From Hyaloperonospora brassicae (taxonomy: Eukaryota; Oomycota; Peronosporomycetes; Peronosporales; Peronosporaceae): a DNA stretch of 64,000 nucleotides. The DNA lies in contig CANTFL010001443.1 of assembly GCA_947650285.1 (NCBI GenBank), positions 62,001-126,000 of the forward strand, in the 5' to 3' direction. This document shows positions 1 to 11,317 of this stretch, piece after piece; the first letter of the stretch is position 1, and each line of letters starts with the position of its first letter. The notes beneath the pieces were generated by a model that searched no databases, was not told the DNA's origin, and was given only the letters and a program-made list of their open reading frames with translations. Position numbers and translations under genes: made by a program.

Positions 1-791
1 AGGCGTCTCGGTACGAAGAAGAAGAAACAGACGAAGAAGAAGGAGACGGAGAAGAAGGAGACGGAGAAGAAGGAGACGGAGAAGAAGGAGACGGAGAAGG
101 CGCGTGCTCGAGTCGGGTCCAAGCGCAAGCAGAGGAACGAGACTGAAGAGGCCGCGAGGCCGACGGCAGAAGAGAAGGCGCAGTTTGATCGGATTACAGA
201 GGCAGCAGATTTTCTCTTGCGATCGGGAGAAGTGGACGCGTACAGTCAGGTGAAGGAGGAGTTTATCTCGGACGAGGAGCTACTGGCGCAGCGAAGACGG
301 GTGCAGTTTGTTGATACGGACAAAAGCGAAGAGGCGAGTGAGGACGTTCGGTCCAAGCAGGAAGCGATCATGTGGGAGTACAGAGCTGCTGATGGACAGA
401 TCCACGGACCTTTCCCAACGTCTAGCTATGTGGCTTGGCGGCAGCAGGTGGGTGGATTCAAGTGCGGAAGAGTCGTTTGCTATGTTGACGTGTCTTGACG
501 GAACGCTGAGTGTATCCCGATGCTTGGCTGCAGGGTTACTTCACTGGAGAGACTGCTGTCGACGTGCGGCAAGTACTGTGCGCTAGTGACGCTAGTGCCG
601 TTCTGGAGCCAGCAACAAAGAAGAAGTTGAAGCAGCAAGAGGATGGAAAGGTTTCAGCTGAGCAAGAGATGCTTGACGATTTCGAGGACAGCGACAATGG
701 AGACGACACTCCGTCTGCTGAAGATGACAAAGCAGAGGCAAACGAAAAGCCATGGATGCGATCCGACACGATCGACTTTTCCTTATACTAA
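1..791 (+). CDS. CD2BP2: CD2BP2/LIN1-like GYF-domain protein, 3' part
   Basis: The reading frame is already open at base 1, so the 5' end lies outside the window. The exons are 1-447 and 534-791, with an 86-bp GT-AG intron at 448-533. Splicing joins a segment reading WEYRAADGQIHGPF to GYFTGE, which rebuilds the GYF-domain signature (GPF, then W and GYF). Upstream lie a Lys/Glu/Thr-rich stretch and a QFDRITEAADFLL helix typical of CD2BP2/Lin1. The tail is acidic and ends in DFSLY. In other eukaryotes this family (U5-52K) binds proline-rich partners and joins the U5 snRNP in the nucleus. The family call is strong; the length upstream of the window is unknown. Confidence 0.85.
37..99 (+). repeat. 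In-frame 15-bp tandem repeat
   Basis: Four copies of a 15-bp unit encode repeated KKETE pentapeptides in the basic/acidic linker of the CD2BP2-like protein. The unit length is a multiple of three, so a change in copy number keeps the frame. Confidence 0.8.
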
Positions 792-1134
792 GGTCGGGCA
801 AGAGTGCTGCACAACTCAAGTGCAGCTTGATTGTGTATAGAGAGACCACGACGGTAAACAGCACTGCAGTGCAAAAGTGTGCTAGAGATCTTTCTTGGAG
901 CATGGGTCAGTGCCAGCGCTGGACTCGTCTGTCACGTCGTGGAGACTCCGCCGCCTCGCACATTCTTGGCCGCGGTGGGAGTCCATGTTGTGGTCTTGCA
1001 CACTCAAGTCCGCGTCCTCGTTCTCGCTGGATTCTGAGTCGCTAGCCATCAGCGAGCGTGTGCTGCACAGCAACAACGAGTCAATCAAAGTGAACCACTT
1101 TTGCCGCACCAGCGTGACACTGCAGTTTCGTTCC
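792..1134. other. Intergenic, convergent gene ends
   Basis: This spacer separates the ends of two convergent genes. Short open frames occur on both strands, but none shows a recognisable domain or splice context. Confidence 0.5.
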
Positions 1135-1897
1135 TCACCTCTTCGGGTCGCTGCTGAAAGCGCTGTCATTGCGCATCTGAAAGCGCGTGTACATGTCGTA
1201 CATCTTATCCTTCATGACTACACCCACACACACATCAGTGACACACCCACACACATCAGTGACACACACGCACATCAGTGACAAGTGAGCCCAGCGCTTC
1301 GAGCGTGTGATGTCCGGCATCGAGTCAGTGTCGCTCACCTTCGCTCATGGACGTGAATGTTCCACGCATCGCCGTATACGTCTGGCTCGCGAGCTCTGTC
1401 GCTGACTTGTCAGGTGCATACGGGCGCAACGGCCACATGGGTCTGCCGTCATGAAAGTGCGACGAGAACTCGTGACTGGAGAACACCTCGTCGCGGAAGA
1501 GCTGGTCCTGCAGCATGCGGGCCAGGACGGCATCGCGTTCTTCCTGCTCGGACACGACGCGGCCCCCGTCTGTCGGCAATCGTAGAAAGTCTGCAGGCAG
1601 CTGAACGCGACGCCGCGGGTGCTTTCTCATCGAAGTTGCTGCTGCTGCTGCTGCTGGAGGCGGCGCTGGACTGCGCTCGTGATGCGATAGAGCTGCTGGT
1701 ACCTGGTCGTTGGCTGGTACAGACTGTGGGGCTTGCGACTCGTCTGTACGGGGCACTGCGTCCATGGCCAGCAACGCGTGTACCGTACTATCGATGTCGC
1801 CGTCATGGGCCGCGAGCACTTGTTCGAGCGCTTTTACGTCCCACGACGGGAAGACGCCACGCAGAGTGGACAGCGCAGGACGAGAGCTCTCCGCCAT
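1135..1897 (-). CDS. CUE-domain protein, two exons
   Basis: On the minus strand exon 1 is 1897-1339 and exon 2 is 1217-1135, with a 121-bp GT-AG intron. The joined frame gives about 213 aa. Just after the chosen ATG (MAESSRPALSTLRGVFPSWD) is a CUE domain at roughly residues 5-43, with VFP in place of the usual MFP and a closing LLAMD di-leucine region. CUE domains bind ubiquitin. A Pro/Ala-rich linker with an alanine run and a basic segment follows. The spliced C-terminus reads SMSEVMKDKMYDMYTRFQ. The frame stays open upstream to 2113, so a longer N-terminus is possible, but the CUE domain beside the inner ATG favours the shorter form. Neighbours give no pathway clue. Confidence 0.75.
1221..1282. 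repeat. Intronic minisatellite
   Basis: About three imperfect copies of an ACACACATCAGTG-like unit occupy half of the intron of the CUE-domain gene. Confidence 0.75.
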
Positions 1898-2142
1898 GTT
1901 GGCCAACTCGAGGGTCGACGAGCCGCTGTGTTTGACTATCAATTGTTGCAGGAGTATCTGATTCGCCGACGCAGATGGATGCACTTTGACGAGTTGACAA
2001 CTGTGATTGGCCGACGATCTTTGCAGCTGCAGTAGCTGTACGGGCAAAACGATGGATCTCATACTTGATCGAGCATGCCCAATGAGTAGTACCCTGGGAG
2101 CTGATACGAGCACTCCTGCTATTTCTACTCCATCGCTTGCAA

Positions 2143-2400
<258 letters not shown>

Positions 2401-2440
2401 TTGCTGCTACTGCTTCCAGTCGCGAGGCACATCAAAGATA

Positions 2441-3533
2441 ATGCCAGCGACGCGCGTGTGCACGGCGCTGGTGCTCGTGTTGCTCGCGATAGGGGACTCG
2501 GTGCAGGCAGAGCCCAAATCTAAGCCCGGCGACACCTGTCGCTCGTCTGGTACGCTCAAGTTCGACCCAGAGTCGTATCCCTCGCAACGCGTACGTCGCC
2601 GAGCGCTCCTCTCGATGTCCCACGCGAGCACCACTGGTGCAAACTAGTGCCTGATATGGTGTAACGTTTGTGTGTCACAACAAAGCAGACCAACAGCATG
2701 GAAGTCTGCAGCAAGTACCGTAAGAGCACGTGCTGCAATGCTACACACGCGCACGCGCTTCGGCTGTACGTGGAGCGAGACGTGGATACCTTTGGGGGAA
2801 CTGCAATGGCAGCTGAAGCTTTTTGTTTGTCGCGTGTTGCTGTATGATGTACAGGAAGATTCGAGAGCCAGTGGTGGCCAAGTTCAGCCCCAAGTGCCAA
2901 GCTCTTACGGAGGAAATGGCTTGTGCATCGTGCCATCCACTCATGGGGACAGGGAAGATGAAAAATGTATGCCCGAGGTTGTGTGGTAGCTGGTTCAATG
3001 CCTGCAAGGACGAGTACTACGCGTATGGTGGAGCCGGTACCTTATCGCCATGTTATGGCAACGCGCTGGTGTGCTCACCACTCAAGGAGATTGCTGGCTC
3101 TGGCGCCGATTTCTGCATCCAAATGGGTTTCCATGTGGGCAGCGACGACGATGCTGAAGGTATCGACTGCTTTGACGGATCGGTTCCAGAACAAGTGAGC
3201 GAACCGGAACCGACTGGATCGTGGCAAGTGCGTCTGCAGCGTCTGCTGGAAGAAGAAGCCGAAAACCCATCGGGGCTTTTCATCACTGGCGTCCTCCTCC
3301 TCCTCACGGTGATGCTGATGGGGCGCAGGATTGTGAGGCAGTTTGGCGACCCATTCGGTGGCGACCAACTCAGCCTCATGGAGGTTCGCCGCTTGCAACA
3401 GGAGCGCTACGAACGCGGCGAGCAAATGTACGATGACGAGACCGACAGCAGCAGCGACGAAGCGTCTACACCACGGCAAGCGGTAGACCCAATGGATGGC
3501 GAAGCTGAAGACAGCGCTCCAGTGGCGACATAA
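2441..3533 (+). CDS. Folate-receptor-domain type I membrane protein
   Basis: The three exons are 2441-2590, 2689-2765 and 2855-3533; both introns are GT-AG with a GTACGT donor. The joined frame is about 301 aa. It begins with a signal peptide (MPATRVCTALVLVLLAIGDS), followed by a cysteine-rich domain with TNSMEVC, CCNATHAHAL, CASCHPLMGTG, VCPRLCGSWFNACKDE and CYGNALVCSPL. This pattern matches the folate receptor-like/riboflavin-binding fold. A transmembrane helix spans about residues 216-236, and an acidic Ser/Asp-rich cytosolic tail follows. I infer a surface or endomembrane protein with a lumenal cysteine-rich domain; the ligand is not known. The start is the first ATG in front of the signal peptide. 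Confidence 0.8.
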
Positions 3534-3821
3534 ACGGGCCACTCGTCGAGTGCCCTGGTCCGCTAACCAGCATGTCACTATTTGTAGAGAGTCTAGACAT
3601 TCGAGCCATCAAAGCTGTCGATGCCTCTGTTGGCCATTGACAATCGAGCTGCATTCGTCATCCTGTTCTGTCTGCAATCAACTTACACAAAGCAACACGC
3701 ACTCGGCACCGACGCGTGCATGCATTATTCCCTCGTGCTTCCCGACACGGACTTCCTCGCGTGATTTGTACCCATTCAATTCAAGCACTGGTGACCTCCT
3801 GAACTCCCCCATCGTCAGGTT
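3534..3821. other. Intergenic, convergent gene ends
   Basis: This is the 288-bp shared 3' region between the folate-receptor-like gene and NDUFB7. Nothing else is supported. Confidence 0.5.
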
Positions 3822-4234
3822 CTACTTCTGGTTCTTCAGCAGCTCCACACGCGTCTTCCACTCCTCGTACTGGCACTTCTCGTAGGCATGACGCAGGTCT
3901 TGGCATTTCCACGGGAGAAAGAACGTCTCCCGTCGGCACTCATTCAAAGGAATGAGCAGCCCGGCGCACGTGTCACGATAGTGCAGCGGCACCTTTGCGT
4001 CTGCCATTTCTTGACGCGTAGGAAGGCGAGGAGCTACAGAGTCGGTATACAAAGTGTATACCCAGTATGACAAAGACAGCATAGTCAGCAGGCACGCAAG
4101 CACGCCAAGCACGGACGTGCATTCCAGATCAAGACAAGACCAACACGACTGGCGCTGTACTTCATAGCGGACGGATACGCCAATCAGTTGGTCGCCTGTA
4201 GCCGCAACGCACCTTCGTAGTGTCCGCCGCTCAT
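3822..4234 (-). CDS. NDUFB7: NDUFB7/B18 subunit of mitochondrial complex I
   Basis: On the minus strand a 22-nt first coding exon (4234-4213, MSGGHYE) joins exon 2 (4033-3822) across a 179-bp GT-AG intron. The protein is 77 aa. It contains PLHYRDTCAGLLIPLNECRR and WKCQDLRHAYEKCQYEEW, that is, a twin Cx9C (CHCH) motif whose four cysteines are all visible. NDUFB7 is an accessory subunit of NADH:ubiquinone oxidoreductase on the intermembrane-space side; CHCH proteins usually enter through the Mia40 route. A longer open frame through the intron is rejected because the splice rebuilds the family's N-terminus (EAPRLPTR). Confidence 0.88.
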
Positions 4235-4402
4235 GTTTAGCTTTTGCGGTTTGCGGCTCCTGTCGATGGATCTCGACTGTGATTCGATGAAATACAGCAG
4301 ACCGGTTTTCGGCCAATGATAATGCAAGCCAGCGAACCCGCGCGCCGATCGAAACGACCAGCCAATCAAAATGCGACGACGATAAACGGTCAACCAGTTA
4401 GG
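4235..4402. promoter_or_regulatory. Short divergent promoter region, NDUFB7/LSM12
   Basis: Only 168 bp separate the start codons of NDUFB7 (-) and LSM12 (+), so the promoters must share this space. An ATTGG/CCAAT-like motif occurs near 4313-4317 and again near 4361-4366. Regulatory function is inferred from position only. Confidence 0.45.
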
Positions 4403-5204
4403 ATGGCCATGAGCGGCACGGAGCCGGTGTCGGTGCTGCCGACGGAGTTGCTACACGACCACAAGGCCGTAGGCGCGAAGGTGCGCGTGGTGACCACTTC
4501 TCAAGAGGTCTTCGAAGGCTCTATCTTCACGCTGGACCCGATCGCCAACTTCCTTGTGCTCGGTACGCTTTGCAGTCGACATGCACTGAAGTAACGCGTT
4601 TGACTCATACGCTGCCACCTTTTTGCATTGTTTTTGTGTGCCAAAAAGCAGAGGAAAAGAACGGCGCCAAGAGCAAGACACGGATCTTGCAACTGGAAGT
4701 ACTGCAGAAGGTGGAGGTGTTGAGCCCGGCTCCAGCCGGTCTGCAGCTGACGCTGCCTTGGATCAGTGAAGCAGAGCTGAAGCGTGCAGAGCATCGCAAC
4801 AAAGGTGTAGCGGAGCGAGCATTGGCTTCTATTGGTCGGGGAGTGTCCGTGGAAGCGCAAATGATCTTTGACGCGCTGAACAAGACGTACGACGGTAGAG
4901 GCAGGACCGCGTTGATTACGTGGAGGCAGTATCTGACCTTGGTGTGGCGCTGTTTGCTGAAGGATGCCGTGTGAGTGGGAAGGTGCCAACATCCGAGTCA
5001 TGGGTGAAGTTCTGATCACGCCGCCGTACCAAGCGCAGAACTGCGTAAGCGCGAACGCTCAGGTGCTTTCGCGGGTCAAGAAAGTGGTACGTTGGGACCG
5101 TTTGTTTATGTGTCCGTCCGCTTGTGTGTAATCGCTGCTGCTGTTGTTGTCCTGCGATATAGATGGAAGGAGAGAAGGGCAAGCTGAAAAAGGCCAAGAA
5201 GTAA
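4403..5204 (+). CDS. LSM12: LSM12 homologue (LSM domain plus anticodon-binding-like domain)
   Basis: The four exons are 4403-4562, 4652-4886, 4963-5086 and 5163-5204, all with GT-AG introns of 76-89 bp and consistent phase. The product is about 186 aa. The N-terminal LSM fold reads VGAKVRVVTTSQEVFEGSIF and continues across the first splice (FLVLEEKNG). The C-terminal anticodon-binding-like domain reads KTMPCEWEGANI across the second splice, then VLITPPYQAQNC. The protein ends in a Lys-rich tail (EGEKGKLKKAKK). LSM12 is an RNA-associated protein linked to stress granules and translation control in other eukaryotes. The start is the ATG before AMSGTEPVSVLP; the frame is open upstream to 4316. 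Confidence 0.88.
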
Positions 5205-6151
5205 GGCTGGCATCCACAGTCGCGGTGCCTTGCACCGTCGCGCTGCAGGCATTTTCTACAGTATAGCAGCTGTTGTATCGGCAATATGCAGGGATTGACC
5301 ACCGCGTTGAAGGAGGGAATATGGAGCAGCTCGAGCAAGAGATCAGCAAGCAGGCTTAATGACTATAGAAAGAATGTCCTGTATATACGTGCGAATTAGC
5401 GAAAGTGGTGAGGTGGGTGGCACGAGTGGGACCAACGCGTGCGTCCTTGGCGCATGTCAAGCTCTTCGGCAATGCACGTCCGAGTCTTCAGCGGCGTAGA
5501 ATAAAGACGATTGGATTGGACGCGCATTGTTTCAAGTTGTCGATACAAGGCGGTCTAGCACAGTTGAAGCTGCTTAATAGGCACATTCATCAACGCCATT
5601 GTCAGTAAAAAGAACGCAGTAGGTCTGGACTGGGGACAGTATTATCAACTCCATGCGATAAACGGAAGAAGAGCTCTCATTCCCTTGTCGATAACGTACG
5701 AGAACGAAAGGCGTAATGTGACTTGCATCTCAAGGTTTGAGAATACCGTACAATTTATAAGCGCAAAACGGACGCACGAGTGTAGCCAAAGTGTATACCG
5801 GCAGTGTGACAAGGCATCTGGTTCATATTGGGATTACTGCTTACAAGAGCAATAGCAAACGTATCGTGCTTTCGTCTGTGCATCTCAACTGGAGAGCTTC
5901 TCGCGGTAGCACTGAGCTCGGTCCATATTAGGCAACCATGGCAACCTGTCTCACAATTTGCCAGTGCAAGTAGCTTTGCACCAGACACAAGCAGGCGCGG
6001 TGGTCTTGCCTGCCACGTCATGTTACCGGCCCGAACTTCGGCTACGCACGAAAACTTGGAGTCGGAGATGCATATGCCATACGTGTGGACACTTGATGAA
6101 CAAGCAACTTTTGCTCAGCAGACGCATTTCCGCTCGTTTTCAGTCGTCTCT
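5205..6151. other. Intergenic region with a possible alternative LSM12 exon
   Basis: An open stretch at 5267-5359, preceded by a TATAG acceptor, would encode a tail ending NMEQLEQEISKQA. It could join exon 3 of LSM12 in phase if exon 4 is skipped. The remaining roughly 800 bp show no supported gene. Confidence 0.35.
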
Positions 6152-7420
6152 TTACTGGGCTGAGACCACCTTCAACACGTCATCGTAATCGAGTGAAAGA
6201 TTGCAGGCACCGACGACGGCCACTATTCGCGACGCCGTCCCACAACCCCAGCGCAGTGCATCACCCACGTCTCCACCGTTTGTCTTCCACGCTGAGAGAA
6301 ATCCAGCGTTGAACGAGTCACCTGCCCCCGTGACGTCCACGACATCCGCCGGAAAACTTGGCTGCGTCCATTGCTGCTGAGCTTTCGAGCAGTGCGCGAT
6401 GGCACCACTTGCACCAGTCTTGATGACCGTCACTCCTTTGACTCGATTTGCAAAGTATGCTAATGCCGCATCTACCGATTCCGTGTGCGAGATCTTCATC
6501 GCCTCCACTTCGTTTGGCAAAAACACGTCAATGAGCGAAAACAGCACGTCAAGATCCTCCCACTTCTCGGACGAGTCGTAGTTTGTATCCAGCGATATGG
6601 TGACGCCCTTTTCTCTTGCCTTGACTAGCAAAGGCTTTATAGTTGCTCGAAGACTGGCACAGCTATAAAATCCTACAAACAGCCACACAGGTGTCTCCAT
6701 CAGCAGCTTTACCTCGATAGCTCCACCTCTTCGTACATACCTCCGATGTGCAGGTGGTCCGCCGAAAGCACCATTGTCTCGTTGATGTGCTGCACGCACC
6801 ACAGAGCATCTTTTTCAGTTCACCTACCTGTTCAGTAGTAATGGTAGCAGTACAGTATGTCATGTTTTGACCCTCACCTCAATATTGAACCGACGGACCG
6901 CTCCGTAGTGCGTGATGAAACTACGGTCGTGCTGCAAAATGTGACCACTCAACACTCAGCATGAACCTCCTTCTCAGCTAACCCCACCAATCGCCACCCA
7001 CCGGTCCACTGAGAACAATACAGACACCCGTGGGAATGTCCGCCAGCGTCGGGGAGCTCAGCACCACGTTGCGCTCCGCTAGGTGCGATTTCACTACGTC
7101 TGCGAACGAGTCATTGCCTACAGAGTGTATGTCCACGTAAGACCCCAATCGTGAGTCATTGCAGCCCATTATCAGCGCTAATGAGCGTTCCATGACGTAC
7201 CTATCACTGTGTGCAGTGCCACGTGCAGCTCGTGGTCCGTGTTGCGGCTACTGAGGTTTGCCAAGTGCGTCGCTGTGTTCAGCGCCGAGCCCCCCGGCTG
7301 CAGTTGAATGGGTCGAGAGCACTCGACGTCGCTACCCCATTGAGGCAGCTGATCGGCTGCCAGTGCGCTCGCTACCACATCCACAAACGCGTCCCCCAGC
7401 ACCGCAAACTTGACCTTCAT
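6152..7420 (-). CDS. PfkB-family (ribokinase-like) sugar/nucleoside kinase
   Basis: Five exons on the minus strand: 7420-7201, 7117-7002, 6931-6878, 6789-6741 and 6672-6152. The introns are 68-88 bp, all GT-AG, with phases that fit, giving about 319 aa. Visible family parts are the N-terminal VLGDAFVDVV, the substrate-side GGSALNTATHLANL (PfkB signature 1 region), the TVIGNDSFAD turn formed at the first splice, HLHIGGFYSC formed at the fourth, and signature 2 DVTGAGDSFNAGFLSAW at residues 259-275, with the catalytic Asp near 265. The enzyme should phosphorylate a sugar or nucleoside with ATP in the cytosol; the substrate cannot be assigned. All key motifs are intact, so the gene looks functional. 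Confidence 0.85.
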
Positions 7421-8165
7421 CGGATCTGTGTTGCCGGGTGACCTCGTTACATGACATTTGCAAATGCCAATGCGAATATTATCTTAGCGGATGATATTAT
7501 CAAATATCGCTGTTACACGTAATATTCAGCAACTGCGGCGAGATGGGAGGGGCAAATCCAATGCAACTGTTGGTAGGAAACCGATGGTAAGAATTCGTGT
7601 CCGGAGAATTCAGGTCACTTTCAGTAATGTTTCACCACATTCGATTTGATCAATAATTTCACTAATGGGATAGCAAACACACCACGAGATGGACATAGAG
7701 GTCTCCCTCTGCTAACTTTTAGCCTCGACTTACACCGTTCCTATAAGTGAGCAGAAGTTTAATATATTGGATCATAGTGGCCTCATGCATATACTGTGGT
7801 AAAATCGATATTTTAAGGATAAAAAGTGAAACTTCTACTGGGAATAGGTAATGTGTTGTGCAAATGCATTACAGGAGAGGATTATGCTGTATGAGCATGT
7901 TTCAGCATGAACAAGTGTGTATAACTGTGTGATGTTGAGCGATTATCCCGCGTGTACGCTTGTAGCTTAAACGGTCTGGTGTGGCAGTATTGACCGGGAG
8001 GTCACCGGTACGAGCGAAAGATGAAGTTAAGCTTTCAGGTCTTGGTGTATAGGATTCACCAGCACTGCCCCTGCCAGCAGTGACGTCCCCTACTTTTGAG
8101 ACAGGGACACCAACAAAGAGATAAGAAGGACATCGCTGCTCCATCCGTTGGCTGATTATATGATC
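7421..8165. other. Intergenic with weak LTR-like remnant
   Basis: Directly upstream of the kinase start, 7440-7540 contains CTCGTTACATGACATTTGC and AATATTAT tracts that resemble the 5' end of the local LTR family. The match is too weak to delimit. No gene is recognised; an 80-codon minus frame at 7902-8144 has no known domain. Confidence 0.3.
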
Positions 8166-8609
8166 TGTAACGGGGTTGCCCGTTACATGAGATTGCCATT
8201 AAAACAATCTGACAATAATGAATATTACGTCGAATATTCTTTTAACAATATCACAAGACATGGTGACATTGTTGGGATGACCGAAGGGTATACTCATTGG
8301 TTGATATCGTGATGATATCAACCCACCAATCGCTGCTAGACGCGCGCAATGGGTGGTGAGTAGACGTCATCATACATTTAGTTGTATTGATATAATTAAG
8401 TCAGGACAATAGAGATTCAAGTAGTTATAGGACTTAATTAAATTATATTGATAATTTTACTCTTACCAAGAGACTAGTCTGACTACTTAGTCTCCTTGCA
8501 TTCCTCTGTGTTTCCTTAAACACCTAGCAGGGCACTGTCGACCACTCTCGTCAGTGGAAGTATATTCCGTACTGGTCAACCGGTACGTAGTCAACAGTGC
8601 CCCGTTACA
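8166..8609 (+). mobile_element. Solo LTR with perfect TSD (family A-like)
   Basis: This 444-bp LTR starts TGTAACGGGG and ends CCCCGTTACA. It is flanked on both sides by TGATC (8161-8165 and 8610-8614), a perfect 5-bp target-site duplication. Its core shares the palindrome and ACCCACCAATCGCTGCTAG block with the LTRs of element A. No internal retrotransposon sequence is present, which fits LTR-LTR recombination. Confidence 0.92.
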
Positions 8610-8614
8610 TGATC

Positions 8615-9290
8615 AACAAAGAAGACTAGAAGCACTTACCATAGAAAAAAAATCTCAAGATGAAATAATCACTCTTTACTTTGCTGAATCGCCGTTTTGT
8701 ATCTTCACCTTTTTCAATATTGCCCACAACCTCCACTAGAACCATCGACTTCTACGCCGAACCAAACAAACCCCCAAAAATTGCGACAAAAGACCTCGAA
8801 GGTCTAGAGCCCAACAGCAGGGCATCACCTTTCGGTTGTAACCCTGGGTCAGGTTGTGCCTCAAGGTAATAGACACGTAGCCACCCTGATCGTTTGCTGA
8901 AGCTACTGTATTTGTGAATATCAGGGTGTAAGTTGTTAATGCTGACCTTTGATCCCACTCACACAAATGTCTCAGGCTCGCCTTAGCAATGCTCAACGCC
9001 TGCAAATTTGCAAATACAAGGATGTTGATCGCTACATGATCTAGAACGCTTTTTCTACCTGCGCGGTATAAGAGTTCAATCTCACCAAGAGCTTGACACA
9101 GGCTCCTATCAACAACATCATCAAGAAACCTGCGGAGCTGGAGGTTATGGACTCGAGCAGCCAACGTCAAGCGTCAGCGCCTTGGTCAGCACCCATGTGT
9201 GGAGACGGCTGTGGTCTTTTGGGTGCTGCGGTGCTAGCATCGTGGAGTTAACCTCACCGGGTATCTGATGAGAAAAAGCTCGAAGGTACG
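8615..9290. other. Unassigned sequence between solo LTR and pogo relic
   Basis: A 144-codon minus-strand frame (8736-9170) has no recognisable motif. The segment may hold the decayed N-terminal part of the transposase that becomes recognisable at 9300. Confidence 0.3.
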
Positions 9291-9299
9291 CCGTATCGC

Positions 9300-10994
9300 T
9301 TGAAATCTCGGATGACGACATCAAGTTCTCTCACTGATGGCTTTTAAATTCCAGCAACATCATAATATTCGTGCAATACGCATCCACGGGGAAAGCGTAT
9401 CGGTCGATATGAAGTCTTTGAACGAGTCTCTACCTGAGCTGAAGACGGTAATTGCCGAATATCCTCCCCGTGGTGTGTAAATATGGATAAGACTGGTAAG
9501 TTTGTACCTTCTTTGGTTAAAATTTAATAAACTTGCTGCAACAGCGTTCACAGTACTGTTTTACAGCATGACACCGGATAGGATGATCGACCGGGCAGAG
9601 GTAGAAGAACACAGAAAAGAAAAGGTAAGTAAACACTACTTATTTGCATTCATACTTGAAGTAAGAAATCATCTGCTAGCACATTTTTTCACAGACGCGC
9701 ATCACCGTTGTAACGGGGTAGCTCGTTACATGAGATTGCCATTATCACAATCTGACAATAAAGAATATTACGTCGAATATTCTTTTAACAATATCACAGA
9801 CATGGTGATATTGTTGGGATGACCGAAGGGCCTACTCATTGGTTGATATCGTGATGATATCAACCCACCAATCGCTGCTAGACGCGCGCAATGGGTGGTG
9901 AGTAGACGTCATCATACATTTAGTTGTATTGATATAATTAAGTCAGGACAATAGAGATTCAAGTAGTTATAGGACTTAATTAAATTATATTGATAATTTT
10001 ACTCTTACCAAGAGACTAGTCTGACTACTTAGTCTCCTTGCATTCCTCTGTGTTTCCTTAAACACCTAGCAAGGCACTGTCGACCACTGTCTTCAGTGGA
10101 AGTATACTCCGTACTGGTCAACCAGTACGTATTCAACAGTGCCCCGTTACAGCCGTAGCTGTGACCGCAAATATTGATGGGTCTGACAAGCTTCATCTTT
10201 TCTTCATCGACCGGGCTAACAAATCAAGGTGTTTTAACAAGAAGACACGAAAACAGTTGGCATTTCTTCACAGACCCAACTTGAAAGCATGTACGACCGT
10301 GCAGCTATTTCAGGAATGGATTTTCGATGTTGACAAAGCTATGAAGGTATGGATGCAATCTTAAATTCCTACTAATTGTCTTATTTATCGTGCAGAGATC
10401 TGACAAGTGTCTTAGAATCAAGACAGCAATGTTTTCCTATTAATATACAATGCTTTATCCCGCATTTCGGACATCCTGCAGCGTACCAACGTCTTGGTCC
10501 AGCTTCTTCCGCCAAACAAGACCGCTAAATTCAAACTAATAGATGCCGGTATAATCGCTATCGGCGCTACCACCTTCAGAACGCTCTGAATTGCGACGAA
10601 CGTGGCGAAATTGGTAATACCTACAAAGTCAAACAGCTTACAGCCATGCTATGGTCTGGTACTTGAACAGATATTTCGGCCATCACGATCAAATGATGCT
10701 TCAACTACACCGTGATATTTGCAAATACTGCCACAGTTTTCATGTCAAGTGAGGAAATCAAGGACATGGAAGAAGATCACGAGACAGAGAAAGTAGAGAT
10801 TGCTCTGCAGTAGAAACTGAAAAAGATTATAAACAGCTGCCGCTACGCAATCCGGTGGCTATAGAGAAGATAATCAACCCCGCCGAAGAAGAAGACATTT
10901 TTCACCCAGAGCTCAGCAATCAATAAATTCTGGACGCGGTGCAGGATTCAGAGCAAGGAAAAGAAGAAGTTGCAGCAGAGGATAAGGTAGTTAC
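9300..10994 (+). pseudogene. pogo/Tigger-like DDE transposase relic, split by a solo LTR
   Basis: Before the LTR, frames read FQQHHNIRAIRIHGES and then YNMDKTG, the CENP-B/Tc5 helix-turn-helix end and the NMDETG-like start of a DDE_1 catalytic domain. After the LTR come TANIDGSDKLHLFFIDRA, RCFNKKTRKQLAFLHR, LLPPNKTAKF with IDAGIIAIG, and an acidic tail (AEEEDIFHPELS). These are collinear pogo/Tigger landmarks. Many stops and frameshifts interrupt them and the catalytic region around 10375-10470 is badly decayed, so the copy is dead. Confidence 0.75.
9709..10151 (+). mobile_element. Solo LTR inside the pogo relic
   Basis: This 443-bp LTR starts TGTAACGGGG and ends CCCCGTTACA, and is highly similar to the copy at 8166. 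The flanks are ACCGT (9704-9708) and GCCGT (10152-10156), a target duplication with one change. It separates the HTH part from the DDE part of the transposase relic, so it is younger than the transposon. Confidence 0.9.
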
Positions 10995-11315
10995 TGTAAT
11001 GGGCCACCCCGTTACATAAGTAGTCTCTATTAAGTTTACATGTTACTTAAGTAGTGTGGCTACATCCAAAGTAGCGGATATAGCAAGTCGCATATATGTA
11101 GCTGGTTTAATGGGATCAATTTATTACTAGCCAGTAATACATCGACACGTAAATTGAGTGGTTCTCATGAATCCATGAGAACTATTCGTATTTAGGATTA
11201 TATAAGACAAAAATATAAACAGAGTTAAAGAATACTTAATGGCTAAAACTTGGGTTTAGGGCTTCCTAAGCATCGATAGTGTGAGCTAAGTACGGGTTGT
11301 TCTAGCCCCGTTACA
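10995..11315 (+). repeat. 5' LTR of Gypsy C
   Basis: A 321-bp LTR, TGTAATGGG to CCCCGTTACA. Its last 189 bp match the truncated right LTR with roughly 7% differences. Confidence 0.85.
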
Positions 11316-11317
11316 CC

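Noticed and set aside
5405..5608. 67-codon plus frame after LSM12
   Set aside because: No similarity, no conserved composition and no promoter or intron signals; probably chance.
7440..7900. Degenerate LTR next to the PfkB kinase
   Set aside because: A few short matches to LTR ends exist, but neither termini nor the conserved core block can be found.
8736..9170. 144-codon minus-strand frame
   Set aside because: No motif, no splice context, and it is flanked by TE sequence; kept only as unassigned sequence.
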